From: Thozetella sp. PMI_491
Lineage: Eukaryota > Ascomycota > Sordariomycetes > Chaetosphaeriales > Chaetosphaeriaceae
Direction of reading: 5' to 3'
DNA length: 64,000 nt
NCBI GenBank assembly: GCA_021432635.1
Contig: MU270050.1
Coordinates: 248,001 to 312,000 of the forward strand
Shown here: positions 22,153-34,495 of the stretch, in pieces
How the letters are laid out: every line of letters begins with the position of its first letter
Numbering within the stretch: the first letter of the stretch is position 1
Position numbers and translations under genes: made by a program
Notes under the pieces: generated by a model
Told to the model about the DNA's origin: nothing
Seen by the model: the letters and a program-made list of their open reading frames with translations, nothing else
The model's database searches: none

Positions 22153-23106
22153 TTATTTGTCTATTTTTCTCATGAAGGGTTGAAGAAACTGCAAGGCGCT
22201 AAAGCGAACCCCATTGTTATTGTGGGCTACCCCAGCAACGATATCTAATTGAGACTCGATTCCGTCCTCCTTCCAAAGCTCCTGTAATTCTCGAATAGAG
22301 TCAAGCCGCCCTTTTTTCATATCAGGCAGCTCTGTGCCGCCAGTTATGTCCTGGGCACTTTCCTTGCCCGCGTCGCACGACCCTTTCATCCTTTGCACCC
22401 ATTGCCAGAATTCTTTGCCACCGTGTACATCGACATCATCGCCTCCTATCAGGAGCTGGATAGATACTTGGCGGATGACGTCCTTCTTGATGGTCCTTTC
22501 GAACAATTTCTGTACGTCCGCTATCCCGGATGGCCAGCTGAGTTGAGCGTCTAGGCGTGTGACACGCCCAGGAGCTCCAATAGAGACGGCGGCAACACGT
22601 TCCGGGTATAGATAAAGGAAACGCAGCGAAAACTGGCCGCCTCCGGAGAAACCCATCAAGAAAATTTTATCGGTATTGATGCCTAGCCAAGTCTGAGCAA
22701 CCTCGTCCAACATCGACAGAAGCGCCAGGTCTGAGCGTAGAGTCTTAGATCTCATGATCTTGTAAGAATCCAGGTCAAACTGCCCCTCCAGACCGGCAGG
22801 AAATAGAGGTGCGAGAACGGCACATGGCGTTAATTGCGCGAAGCTTTCGAGATCCTCGTACATAGGGGAAAGATTTCGTCCAGTGCCGTGTATAAACACT
22901 AGCAAGGGAAGTCCCGGTAGGGTGGTTTCTGGCGAGTGAGTATGCTCACCTGCTGCTGGATTGGGATTGTAGCTTTCTGGGGGTATATATAACGAGTATG
23001 ATGTGCGCGGATCATAAGTCGAGGCGCGATGAGGGATGTGGCCAACTAGGAATGCTGATTGCAAGAAGTGGGACGGGACGTCGGCGGTCGAGAGTGGCTT
23101 CTGCAT
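22153..23106 (-). CDS. Alpha/beta-hydrolase (esterase/depolymerase-like)
   Basis: Intronless, 317 residues from ATG 23106. The oxyanion-hole strand is LPLLVFIHGTGRN (around residue 70) and the nucleophile elbow is IFLMGFSGGGQFSLRF (Ser in GFSGG). An Asp follows in the late strand (LLIGGDDVDVHG), and a His near the C-terminus (VAGVAHNNNG) completes the triad. No signal peptide is visible, so it is probably intracellular. The fold resembles polyhydroxybutyrate depolymerase/feruloyl-esterase-like hydrolases, but the natural ester is unknown. An open frame on the same strand further upstream (to 23371) is not joined convincingly. Its neighbour is a secreted cupin on the same strand. Confidence 0.82.
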   Translation of the reverse strand: MQKPLSTADVPSHFLQSAFLVGHIPHRASTYDPRTSYSLYIPPESYNPNPAAGEHTHSPETTLPGLPLLVFIHGTGRNLSPMYEDLESFAQLTPCAVLAPLFPAGLEGQFDLDSYKIMRSKTLRSDLALLSMLDEVAQTWLGINTDKIFLMGFSGGGQFSLRFLYLYPERVAAVSIGAPGRVTRLDAQLSWPSGIADVQKLFERTIKKDVIRQVSIQLLIGGDDVDVHGGKEFWQWVQRMKGSCDAGKESAQDITGGTELPDMKKGRLDSIRELQELWKEDGIESQLDIVAGVAHNNNGVRFSALQFLQPFMRKIDK

Positions 23107-23812
23107 GCTGGGCGATGCTTAGGTCGATACCGGAGAACTCTGGTGCGGCCTTCCAGCTGATTCTACCAAGGTCCGTGAGTGGCAGCGTTGTCAATATTAT
23201 ACTTGGAACATCTCCCAAGGCGGGTGTTGAGACTAATAACCCGAGCCAGGAGGCCAGCTCCGTGGAGGTGGGTCTCACGATGGGGCGGGTCGTCTTTAAT
23301 ACAATTTGATTGGGCTTCCGGACACTAACTACCCAATCGCGTCGCTTCGCTTGTGCTGCCGAACTTCGCAAGCCCCACTCCTGGATCTACCCTCCAATGA
23401 GAGCTTTTGGCACGTACCGAGAAACAACGACGCCTCTTGGTCGTATGTCCAACCATCATGCGTATCTAGGGGCGGATATCTAAGCGGGCCTCCAGCCATA
23501 AGGGCGTATAGATTTGTATCAATGAGGAGGAGAAGGTCATACTGCGTCTACTTGTCATGGAGGCCCCAAAAATGAGCACCAAAGTTGCAAACAATCTCTT
23601 TGATCTTGTTGTAGTTACACGTAAAAATGAAAGGATAGTTAGGGTGAGGAAAGGAAGGAAAGAATAAAAGCCATCTCCAGCGTAGAAGCTACGGCTAAAG
23701 AGCCGAGGTCATAAGTATTCTACGACGCTCACAATATAAGCCCACCCCTAAAACCATCTCCCACAAGCATGCGGCACGTCTACATTAGAGGCCGGAAAGA
23801 GCGTCAAACGTC
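23107..23812. other. Intergenic region
   Basis: An open frame of 119 codons on the minus strand (23012-23371) overlaps the esterase start but has no recognisable domain. A purine-rich tract lies at about 23620-23680. No gene is supported. Confidence 0.5.
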
Positions 23813-24595
23813 TCAGGACGTGGAAATGTTGCACATTTTGGCACAGCTGTCCACCAGCTCCGCAAAACCTGCGGGGATTATGCCGCGGATTGCCTCCAAC
23901 TGGTTGGCGTTGATGATTTCGAGATTGTTGCCGAGTGCGGTCAGGATCACGTTGTCGGGCGTCTCCGAAAAGAAGTTGCTCGCGATTTGGGCCCGACCAG
24001 AGTCGTTGTTGTCAAAAGACGACGCAAACACGGCAGGGCTACAGGTGGGGTTGAACTGCCAGTGCACTAGACCCTCCGGGTAGAGCATGCCAGTAAAATT
24101 GCTCAGCGTTGCGGTCACCATCGGGATTGTGATGTTCGGGCTGAGCACGTTTGGGGATGTCCTGCCCGTGCTGTTATTGAGATCCTCTAGCATGAGGGCG
24201 CTGATGAGCGTGCCATTGACCACGGTTAGGAACTCGGTTGCACGAGGGTGCCAGTGAGGTGTATTCAGCCCACACGCGTCAACAAAGCCGATCGCCGAGC
24301 TCATCTTCGTCTGGATTAGCGCGGGGAAGGTATCCACGTCCGAGAGGACGATCTCGCCAGCTGTCGGCGCGAAGTGAGAGACGTTGACAAATTGGAAGGT
24401 AACGTTGGAGGCGTCTGGGCTGCTAATGTTTGGAAAAAGCACCTCCTGGCGGTCAAGGTTCGAAGGTGACAGTACTAGTTCTCGCAGGATGGCTTTCGAC
24501 GTGGCATTAGGTAGAATGTCTGACCGCCATGGGCCAGCGGTAGCAAAGCCTACAGCGAGTGCCATAATGGCAAAAGATTGTAGTCTGTTGACCAT
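23813..24595 (-). CDS. Secreted germin/spherulin-like cupin
   Basis: Intronless. I chose ATG 24595 (MVNRLQSFAIMALAVGFATA), which opens directly into a signal peptide; a second Met lies five codons upstream. The mature protein has one bicupin-type germin domain. The first metal motif is GLNTPHWHPRATEFLTVVNG (two His and a Glu), and the second is MLYPEGLVHWQFNP with a His. Many N-x-S/T sites (NNSTG, SNFTG, CNIST) indicate N-glycosylation. Spherulin-1-like proteins appear in stress and sporulation; some germins are oxalate oxidases or superoxide dismutases with Mn. Activity cannot be predicted here. It is a complete-looking gene of 260 residues. Confidence 0.85.
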   Translation of the reverse strand: MVNRLQSFAIMALAVGFATAGPWRSDILPNATSKAILRELVLSPSNLDRQEVLFPNISSPDASNVTFQFVNVSHFAPTAGEIVLSDVDTFPALIQTKMSSAIGFVDACGLNTPHWHPRATEFLTVVNGTLISALMLEDLNNSTGRTSPNVLSPNITIPMVTATLSNFTGMLYPEGLVHWQFNPTCSPAVFASSFDNNDSGRAQIASNFFSETPDNVILTALGNNLEIINANQLEAIRGIIPAGFAELVDSCAKMCNISTS

Positions 24596-27500
24596 CTTGA
24601 CGGATTTCAAAGTATTTTTCTCGGAAGATAGAGCAAACGCGAGCGGGAACTATCAAGCGGAGACTATTGCAGCACTGGTCCTACTGACGGGTCTGATGGG
24701 GTTCTATCTTGCCCTTTATAGACAGTTAAAGATGGCCGTATCAAGTCACAACTCTCTCCACATCCTTCCGTACCGTAAACCCGAAGGCTGGACTCTGAAG
24801 AGCGCCTTTCGTCTGACCAGACGTGGTGACGCGGCCTCCCCTCGGCGTCGCCTTCTTGACCAGCATGAGTAAGGCTACCTGCTCCCGGTTAACCAACATC
24901 CGCGATGGTTCTAATCCCCGACAAGGGTTCAAGAGATTCCAGAGGCCCCCAAATGACCAGATTCAGTCACTTGATACCCTGACCACACCACTATTGTGAG
25001 GATTGTCCATATCAAGTGGAGCAAAACTTGCTAGCTGGACCGCACAAGCCACACCGAGGTCACGATCTGAGTAATCGACAAAGGCGATTGAAACATACAC
25101 GAGGTTAACGAAAGGTAACATAGAATCAGAGGAGCCTCATGAGGCGTCAACAGTATCAGTTGACATATCTGCGAGGCTTTCAGCGGTGTACTTTTATCCC
25201 GCCGGAATTCAACCCGAAGTGGGTATTCTCAGCACTAAGACGTCAGTTCGCCGTGTAAGCTACTGGTGCCGGAATTCCCATACTTTGATTCGTAAAACAA
25301 TTACCCACCTCTTCCAATATAGCGGCGAATTTTCGGCATCGTCAGCAACCATAACCAGCCAGTCTTACGAGAGACACGGCTGTTCTAGATGTATTTTGCG
25401 CAGGGTTTTTGCATCGATTTCGGGGTATATGAATAGAGCTTCATGTCATGACCTCTGACTATCGGGCTATTGTTGAACAGCTTTCCTCTGTCTCCGGATC
25501 TACTTGTGTGTGGAACAATGGAACAATAGTGACGGGCCACAAATGCTACTAACCAAGATGGATGGGCCCGCATTGCCCGGTGACATATTACGGCAGGAGT
25601 CTCTGCCACAGTGTGCCCAGCGTGCATAAAACGCGCATCCTGTGATGTTCCATCATATATATATTCCCTGCTGCAGTTCAGAATGGGTGGGTTGCGAACG
25701 GCTCATGGGGGTTGTGACAGCTACAACTAATCTGAAAGTACATGTTGATTCGGCGAGCTACAAGTACAAGTTGAGGCAAATCAGCCCCTGTGCCTGCCAA
25801 GCTTTTCCTTGCATTGGGCATCCCTGCCTCTACTGCTCCCGAAGTCGCTAGGCTTGTACACGCTTCGTTGCAACGGAACTCTGAGTGGCTTGAATGCAAG
25901 GTCAGATGGCAGCTCTTATCAGCCCCTAGATTCAAAATGTCATCCCATTGGGTCACTAGCGGGCCTAAGCGATGGGGCCTGATGTTTATCTGCTTCCGTA
26001 CTCCGTACAGCCGACTTTGAGCCCAATGTTCCATACAGGCCACTATGTACGAGATTGATAGTCGCAATGCCAAGAAAATTATACTTGAGTATAGTTATCG
26101 GTAGGAATGATCTCCAAATCCCCTCAAGAATGCTCTAGCTATGATCGAGACGCGTGGCTAAACTACGCATGTGCTATGCTGTCACATCTCTGTAGCCTGT
26201 AAAGTGGTCTGCTGAGAAGAGGGTAGTGGGATTTGCCACTTGCCTTGCCCTGGCATGGCGGGCAAAGGGATGAGCATCGGTTAGGCTCCTCTTGAACCAA
26301 ATGAACCAGAAGATACACGAGGCCTGAAAAGGAGCCTCGTGCGTAACATGTAGAAACGTGCACAATGACTAGCAGCGAGGATCTACATTCGTCTCTTATA
26401 ACGCCTTTATTTATATTTGTTCTTTTTCTGCCCTGAGTTCTCACAAGTATTTCGCCGCGTTTAGCCGCGTACCATCAACGGCGTGGCGATCGCGCGGGCT
26501 CGTTTCCCTGCGCAGACACGCTCGTGGGGGTTCCTGCCGTCAGCTGGGCGTTTGCTGACTCCGCCCCTCACAGAAGAGGGCTCGCTAAGCTTCCTATAAA
26601 TAGCCGAGCTACCTCGCTCATTCGACACCTTCCTCAGTGATAGCCAACTGGGTGGGTTGGGGTTGCTCCGCGGTCACATGGTGTCTTTCTTTAGGGGACT
26701 CACCGGTTTGCTTACCACCAAAGCAGATAGATACTTAAAGTAGTTGGGTGCTAACCCCGTTCCGGCAAGACATATACTTCCGAAACGGTCATTCACAGTG
26801 GCGAGATTCTCACAGCTCCAGGGCCTTCAGCGGTTCATACTCTCTCAGTGCTTCCTTATCCCCCTTAGCACAAGCGTCAATATCTAACCAGGTAGGTGCA
26901 TGTCGAAATTATCTTTATCTCAATGTCGACGCAATACATTGTCAAGTCTCTGGCAAGCCTACTAACCGAATGACCCGGCTATGGAATTTTTGCAGGCGTT
27001 TCATACCTGAAAGAGAAATCTCCCAAGATTTTTTGGGACCTAGCGGCGCAGGTCGATGATGTAACCTGGTTGGAGAGGATGACGCGAAAGAGACGGATGG
27101 TGGGGGCGGGGGTGGGGTAGCACCCAGTAGGAAGCCTACCTGTGAGCACGAAGCTACTGTAGATCTGTAGGCCAACGCAGAGAGGTAAACTATGGGTGAA
27201 GGACATACTCTTGAGTCGATAAAGTATTAGCTGAGTACCGCCATGTGTTGCCTATCAATCATCGAAGAAGGAGCTAATAGGAGCCTGTTGCTAGATCCCC
27301 CCCTTGCGACTTTCAGAAGCAAGTATCGCATGGAAGAAGATCTTCGCATGTCGTTGAGACACACAATGTGCCGCTTGTCTTGACGGTTAGCGGAATGTCA
27401 TTCCCGCAAGGCAGTGCTTTGCGAGACACGGGTCTCGTCCTGGAGGTCCAGATCCCTTCCCGGAAAGACTTGGGCGCATATATTTGTGCTCCTACTCCAT

Positions 27501-28184
27501 GCCTGCCTATCGTTGTGAAAGGAGTAGGGTAATTTCCTAGGCAGGAGCTGTCGAGAATGAAGGCGGGCCCCGAGCGGCCCTGTCTCCGCCGCCAGCATCA
27601 GAAGATATGCCGAAGGCACTAGCAGGCTTGGAGAGACTCCCCCAAGGTTCCCCGCACTACCTAAGCATGCATGCATGCATGCGTCGCAAGTCTTGGATCG
27701 CTGGCTTGATGGCGGAGACTCTAAACATTGGAGAACCCCGCAATCTGGCGCCAAATTCCCTTATGTGTGCATGACAAAGCCTCCAACAGAGTAGGTCAAG
27801 CTGGACTAAAAACGACTTATCCGAGGTAGTTTTGGGAAGCGCCAGATCTATCCCAGTCTGAGATTCTTCCGGGCTCGACACGGAGGGTTACTTGCCGTCG
27901 CGACTGTGAAGAGGGGAACCGCTACACGCCACACGGGGAAGGTGGAGGCATGTGCCTCGTGACAGCATCTAGCCATGTCGGAAGCTAGAACAATCTCCTC
28001 TTAATGGCCCCATTGCTGGTACAAATGTGCAGCCCTTTACCCCGCTATAGATTCCTAGGTCTAGCCAGGTTCTCAAACCCAAAGCACACAGCTGTTCATC
28101 TTCCCAGTTCAGCTGCAGAGCAGAACAGCCCCTGGAAGGCAAGCTTGGAATAGCAGAATATCCGGCGTCCTCGTACCATCCAAA
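24596..28184. other. 3.6 kb without a supportable gene; possible element remnants
   Basis: No frame carries a recognisable domain. A GC-rich block at about 26440-26590 is followed by a TATAAATAG box (26595-26603) and a pyrimidine-rich leader, which could be a solo LTR or an old promoter. An alternating GCATGC run lies at 27665-27682. The last few hundred bases are upstream of the alcohol dehydrogenase. Confidence 0.45.
27665..27682. repeat. GCAT simple-sequence repeat
   Basis: GCAT is repeated four times (gcatgcatgcatgcatgc), a self-complementary microsatellite in non-coding DNA. Confidence 0.85.
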
Positions 28185-29399
28185 ATGGCCTCGCAAATCC
28201 CCACCAGACACAAAGCCGCGGTATACGATAACCCCGGCCACATCAGCACAGCTGTAGAATCCGTCGAGACCCCAAACCCTGGAACGGGAGAGATTCTTGT
28301 CAACTTGACACACTCTGGTGTCTGCAACAGCGATTTCGGCCTCATGACAAATGGCTGGGTAAGGCTCCCTCCAACTCCCAAAGGCCAGGTGGGAGGGCAC
28401 GAAGGAGTCGGAACGGTGGTCGCGTTTGGTCCTGGGGCCGAAAAGTCCGGACTGAAGCTAGGAGACCGTGTCGGGATCAAGTGGCTCGCCGGCATCTGCG
28501 GCACTTGTCTTGCCTGTCTCTCCGGCTTCGATGCTTCTTGCTCTTCGGTCAAGATTTCTGGACTCGGCACACCCGGTACGTTTCAGCAGTATGTGACGAC
28601 GCCAGCAAATTATGCGACCCCGATCCCCGACGGCCTGCCGAGCGAGATTGCCGCGCCTCTACTGTGCGGTGGTGTCACGGTGTATGCAGCTCTGAAGAAG
28701 ACAGGCGCCCAGCCTGTAAGCCTTCTATTCCTCATACGGCACGAATCTTTGTGATACTAATTTTCCCCAAGGGGCAAAGTGTAGTGATTCCAGGGGCAGG
28801 CGGAGGTCTCGGCCATCTTGCGGTTCAGATCGGCAGTCGTGCTATGGGGCTCCGGATCATAGTGAGTACCTAAAGAGCAAGCCCCGCGGAAGCTCCCGGG
28901 CAAGTTAACACTTTTTTAGGGTATTGATGTCGGAGAAAAGGAAGAATTTGTGAGATCACAAGGCGCAGAGGTTTTCATTGACATCAGTAAATATAGTCGA
29001 GACGAGGAAGGTTCTGCTAGTCTCCGGGCAGATGTAAAGGCTTCGACAACAAAAGGGCTCGGTGCAGCGGCAGTTGTGGTCTGCACTGGGTCGAAAGCCG
29101 CCTACGCTCAGGCGATGGGGTTTCTTGGACTTGGAGGGACCCTCGTCTGCGTCGGCTTACCAGAAGGGATTCCTGAGAACATCCCGGGATCATCTCCTGG
29201 GGCCCTTATCGGCATGGAGAAGAGGATCGTAGGCAGTGCCGTGGGGAATCGCAAAGACGCTATAGATGTTCTGGACTTAGCACTTCGAGGCGTTGTCAAA
29301 ACTCAAGTAGTTGTAGAGCCCATGTCGAACCTGACGAGCGTGTTTGAGCGTATGGATAAAGGTCAGCTTCACGGGCGAGTGGTACTGGACTTGAGCTAG
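28185..29399 (+). CDS. Zinc-containing alcohol dehydrogenase (MDR superfamily)
   Basis: Three exons (28185-28715, 28772-28861, 28920-29399) give 366 residues. The catalytic-zinc ligands are Cys in THSGVCNSDFG, the GGHEGVG histidine and Cys in PLLCGGVTVY. The structural zinc lobe is CGTCLACLSGFDASC. The nucleotide fold VVIPGAGGGLGHLAVQIG was reassembled across intron 1. It matches the fungal ADH1/ADH3-like family, which oxidises primary alcohols with NAD. One oddity is that the usual H-T-D after the first zinc Cys is N-S-D, and the loop after it (GLMTNGW) departs from classical ADHs, so the substrate may not be ethanol. It stands alone between a gene-free stretch and a dead regulator. Confidence 0.9.
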
Positions 29400-29457
29400 A
29401 GGTAAATATCTAGCATGGCAAACATTCAGATAGATATGGAAGATGTACGAATTGGCT

Positions 29458-30350
29458 CTATAAATGCCCTGGGTTCGAGGGGAGAATTCCTCCTAGCATC
29501 TCATCAGTCAGCAGGAGCTCTAGGCTACTGGGAATTAGATCCTCGCCACTCGCTCCTATTGACCAATCCATCAGCGCCATATATATGGTAGGAATAGTTT
29601 CAGAGAGAAAACCAGCTGGCTGCTTCTGTGTGGCATGGACGATGCTCTTTTTTATCTCCGCCACACAAGGATGCATAGCTTGGATCGCGTCCATGGCCTC
29701 AAGAACCAATGATAAGGAGCGTGATAACTCGGTTTCATCCCAGGAAGCTTTCTCAAGGTATCGCTTCATTAGAATAACACTTGAAGTAGTAGATAGTGTA
29801 TGTACGAAGTCCAAGGGGAGATGGTCATATTGGTAAAATCGCGAGTAGCTTCGCATCAGGCGCAGGAGAGCCTGAAGTGACTCGTAGCATATTTCCTCCT
29901 TGAACACAGTCCGTGCCGGCCTTGTGGCACCGTGAACATGGCTGTCGACGATAGCATTTGACCTGTGCCGGGTGCGCCTCGTCAGACGGAAGGTACTATT
30001 TCCGGGATACGGGCCAATCATGGATTGCCCGGACACACGGATGTCGAGCGGGAAGAGGAACATACCTTGCGCCGACGGCATCGTTCGCATCTATGAGCAC
30101 GTATAAGGATGAGTTGGTCTGCTGCGTGGGGATTGAGGACCTACGAAGCTGTCACCGCCTCGCCAATGATAGTTTTAGTACCGCTCTTGAGGCTGTCTAG
30201 CTCCATCTTGAGGCGGCGAACGTGGACGGCTTCGATGATGTGGGTCGTTCCTGGACGGGTGGGATAGTGACCGGCTATTGGATAATGGCTAACTTGAATG
30301 CCCATCGGGGTGAGTGATGGGGGGGGGGGGATAGCAGAAAGGAAATCCAC
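29458..30350 (-). pseudogene. 5'-truncated fungal transcription factor remnant
   Basis: Two pieces on the minus strand look like the last exons of a Zn2Cys6 regulator. The first (about 30141-30300) carries HIIEAVHVRRLKMELDSLKS, the typical region after the middle homology domain. The second (29458 to about 29910) carries LDFVHTLSTTSSVILMKRYL and ALMDWSIGASGEDLIPSSLE, a usual regulator C-terminus. No zinc cluster or first half of the middle homology region is found upstream, where the 5-oxoprolinase 3' end (30567) begins within about 220 bp. A G-run (about 30318-30330) lies at the truncated end. I read it as a decayed remnant, not an active gene. Confidence 0.6.
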
Positions 30351-30566
30351 GACAGTTTATGATTCATGTATTGGAATATAGAGGTAATTAAGTGTACACG
30401 CTACCAACGCCCCGGGTGGCCATTGCTGGCGCCAGTTCAGGCCTGGGCCCTGGCACGTCGCGCGACCAGATAAGTGTCGCATTCATCGCTGTAGAGAAAC
30501 GGCTCCGCCCTAAACATGCTAACTGCGAACTGGCTGGTACATACATCAGGAGCTCAAACGGGGGGA

Positions 30567-33500
30567 CTACTCCGCGGCCTGCGGAGTTCCCCAGCCGCCC
30601 CCACCAGGCGTCTTGATGATGATTCTATCGCCCACTCCGAATCCAGCGGTTGCCTTGCCGCCCAGGCTGATTTGCGTCTCCTCGCCTGTCTCCCGATTCC
30701 GCTGAACCCAGAGATTTATGCCCATTTCGCCCTCGCCGCCACCGCTTGCTCCCTGTGGCGCACGCGTGCGACGCTCGGACAGAATGCTGACCTGCACTGG
30801 CTCGGTAAACTCTATGTCGCGCACGATGCCATCGCCGCCGGGATGCAGTCCGGATCCTCCAGACCTTTGACGGATGCTGAACTCTCGGAGGATGCAAGGA
30901 TAGCGCTTCTCTAGGACCTCTGGGTCGGTGATGCGCGTGTTGGTCATGTGCGTGTGGACTCCACTCTGGCCGTCCCACGACGGACCAGCTCCTGCGCCCC
31001 CTCCGATGGTCTCGTAGTAGCCAAAACCCTCAACATGACCGTTCTCGCCCTTGCCACCGGTGCCAAAGGTTAGGTTGTTCATGCAACCCTGCGAATCGGC
31101 GCAGGCGCCGAAAGCTTTGAGAACCACGTCGGTGATGCGCTGCGACGTCTGCACGTTCCCGCCAACGACACTGGCCTGCGGACTAGGGCTGAGGATAGAC
31201 CCCTTGGGCACTCTAATCTCAATGGGCGCAAGACAACCCTGGTTTAGCGGCATGTCGGACGCGACGAGCGAGCGCAGGCAGTATATGATGGCCGAGTTGG
31301 TAATAGCCACCGGTGCATTCGTGTTGCTGTACACTTCAGGGCCAGTGCCAGCGAAGTCAAATACCGCCGTACCGCTGTCCCCGTTAATGCTAATAGTGAG
31401 TTCAATGCGACTTCCGTCGTCCATGTAGTCCACGGCATGCAGCGGTGTGCCGCCATTTTTCATGTGCATGCCCTTGAGCAGCTCTCGGATGGCACGCTCG
31501 GCTGTGTCCTGGATGGCGTACATGTACATGTGCACCGTCTTGAGACCACTCTCTGCGATGAGCGACTGAATAAGATTGATACCTTGGTTGTTCGCCGCAA
31601 CCTGGGCCTGCAAATCGGACATGTTGTCCTTTAGACACCGCGACCCCGAGGAACCCGGATACTTCGCCGGCTCGTCAAAAAGGAGTCTCTTGATCAGCGC
31701 CTCATCGAACACGCCCCGGGAGACAAGCTTCTCTGCCTGGATAGCTGCGCCCTCCTCCCACAGGCGCTTCGAGTTGGGAGGCATAGAACCAGGCAGGATG
31801 CCGCCGATATCTGCGTGATGGCCGCGCGAGGCGACATAGAAGACAACCTCGCCCATGTCAAACACAGGTGTGATGACAGTAATATCAGGAAGATGAGTCC
31901 CGCCGCAGGCAGGATGGTTGGAGATAAGCACGTCGCCTTCTTGGAGGCGCCCCTTCCAGTGGTTGTGCTGATACTTGACCGCAAACTGCATCGATCCCAG
32001 GTGAACGGGAACGTGGGGCGCGTTGGCAACAAGGCCCCCATCGGGGGAAAATATTGCACATGAAAAATCTAGTCGCTCCTTAATATTCGTCGAAACAGCC
32101 GTCTTCTGCAGGGTGCGGCCCATTTGTTCCGCTATCGACATGAATCTGTGCCCGAAGATAGACAACTGAACAGGATTCACGCTCAGCTGGCTCGCCGGGG
32201 TGTTTTGAGGCTCGGCGCGAAGCTCTGAGTTCTCCTCTAGGTCGATCACCACGCAGGTATCCAACACAGTCGCAGTGCTGCTAGGGTGAACCAGGATAGT
32301 AAGCGTCTTGTCAAGGATTATAGCAGGACCCGGAACCTTAGACCCCCTGCGGAGATCGCCAAGCAGATACAATGGTGTCTCGACGGGACCGGCTTCATCA
32401 AAACTGACCGCCGCTGCGTCCTTAGCTTTGAGGATTTCGGCAACCGCCGGAATGGATTTGGCTTGCTGATACGGTGACAAGCCGGTCTTGGAACCCGTCG
32501 AGCCTATTGCACGCACGCGAATGTCATCGACGATAATCCGCTTGCCAGGGAAGCCAAAACCAAATTCTCGGGTGTGCTTCGCCGCGAAATGCACTTGAAA
32601 ATCAAGCTTTCCTTCGGCCAGACCATCGCCAAGTACCATTAGAGATGTCGTAGATCCCTCATAGCGCATGTTCAGGTAAGTCTCGTGGGTGATCTTTTGG
32701 CAATCAATGCCTTGCTCCATCAACCTATTTGTCGTTTCCTGGGATAGCTCAAAAAAGGCCCGACGCACTTGCTCTTCTGTCTCTACGCTGTAGAGTATGG
32801 CCGCGGGTCGCTGCGCTTCATGTACAACATCCGCGAGGGAGAGACCGTATGCGGAGAGGATGGAGGAGAACTTATGAACAACAACTCGCGAAATGCCAAG
32901 GGTGGCAGCCAACGAGCATGCATGTTGGCCTCCAGCACCGCCGAAACAAGCGAGGATATGGCTAGAAGCACTGAAGCCTCGCGACTCGGTAAGTGCTCGA
33001 ATGGGACGCGCCATGCACTCATCTGCTACGCGCAAGAACCCCACGGCAACCTGCTCGGCAGTGAGTTCGGCTAGGCCTTGCGCTTTGTTGTCGGCATTGA
33101 TCTTGGCCGTCAAAATGTGAAACTTTTCGGCAGATATCTCAAACCCAAGAGGTTGGTCCTCGTTCGGGCCGAATATTTTGGGGAAATATTCTGGTCGAAT
33201 ACGGCCAAGGAATAGGTTCGCATCAGTGACGGTGAGTGGACCGCCTTTGCGGTAACACGCCGGGCCGGGATGAGCACCAGCGGACTCAGGGCCAACGACG
33301 AAAAGACCATCTCTCCAGAAGAGCATAGACCCTCCCCCGGCCGCAACTCTTGAATTCAACATTAGGTTCTGCCACATATTTTGGTCCCACGTGGGAAGAA
33401 GGCAGCTACTTACGTATTAATGTCCAGCTGTGGGGACTGGATAGTCACGCCTGCAGTTGTCGACTCAAAGGTGTGTTCGTATGTTCCCGAGAATCTGGAG

Positions 33501-34495
33501 CAGTCCGTTGATGTGCCGCCCATATCGAAACCGATTACTGGCTTCTTTTCCTCGGCGTCCCAGGTCGTCTGGGCGTAGCCGACGACGCCACCGGCCGGGC
33601 CAGATAGGATGCTCTTCAGACCGCCGAAACCCCTGAAGTCGACTAGGCCACCGTCGGATTGCATGAACTCGCAGCGGCAGCTTGTCGCACCCAGGCCGCC
33701 CTCAAAGTTCGCCGAAATGGAGTCAATATAGTCTTTGACGATAGGCGAGAGGTATGCATCTGCAGTAGCGGAGGTCCCTCGGAGGACAGCCTTGATCATT
33801 GGCTGCAGCGCCGAGGATTCAACGACGTGGAAGCCCATATCCCGAGCCACATCTCCCACAGCCCTCTCGTGGTTTGGGTAGAGATAAGAGTGTAGAAACA
33901 CAATAGATAAGGATCGATATCCTTCGGCCCACAGCTGCTGTAGGCAGTCTCGTACTTCGACTAAATTAGGCACTTTCAAGATCCGGATGATCTCTCCAGT
34001 TAGACTCTTATGAAGATTCTCGCCAGAGTTCGAGTCGACTTCGATGGGTTGAGGTGCAGGGTTCTCCGCGTAGCCTTCTAGAGTGATCCGCTCATCTACC
34101 TCGACGACAGATTGGTAGAGCAACTCCGGCTTTGCCACCGTCAGATCGAAGATCCGAGGACGCGATTGGTTGCCGATCCTGAGCAAATCCTTGAAGCCTT
34201 TGGTGATAAGCAGCGCGGTTCGAGCACCCTTCCTTTCGAGGAGGGCATTCGTCCCGACAGTCGTTCCCATGCGGAGGCGCTCGATCTGGCTCAGGTCTAA
34301 AGGCTGGTTTCTTGGGTATGATTGCCCATTGGCAATCTCCAAGACGCGCCTCACGCCCTCGGTTGGTGCATCGTTGTAATTCCCCGGGTCGACCGATAAG
34401 ACTTTGAGAATAATGTCCTCGCGGCCAGGGACCGTGGCGTGAACATCCGTGAAGGTGCCGCCGCGGTCAATAGAAATTCGAATACCAGCTCCCAT
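30567..34495 (-). CDS. OXP1: ATP-dependent 5-oxoprolinase (hydantoinase A/B fusion)
   Basis: Two exons (33414-34495 and 30567-33348) join to 1287 residues, the size of yeast Oxp1. The N-terminal HyuA half starts IRISIDRGGTFTDVHATVPG (ATP-binding fold), with RMGTTVGTNALLERKGARTA and VIGFDMGGTSTDCSRFSGTY. The single intron splices DIN to TVAAGGGSML, restoring the hallmark that leads to FVVGPESAGAHPGPACYRKG. The C-terminal HyuB half has ISNHPACGGTHLPDITVITP and ends IIIKTPGGGGWGTPQ. The enzyme hydrolyses 5-oxo-L-proline to glutamate using ATP, in the cytosol, as part of the gamma-glutamyl cycle. It is divergent from a D-glutamate cyclase homologue, another 5-oxoproline enzyme. A long intact frame suggests it is functional. 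Confidence 0.95.

Noticed and set aside
25678-26073. 131-codon minus-strand open frame in the 3.6 kb gap
   Set aside because: No family resemblance and ordinary composition; nothing supports coding.
27665-27682. CRISPR-like or regulatory palindrome
   Set aside because: It is a simple GCAT microsatellite, and CRISPR arrays are not expected in a fungal genome.
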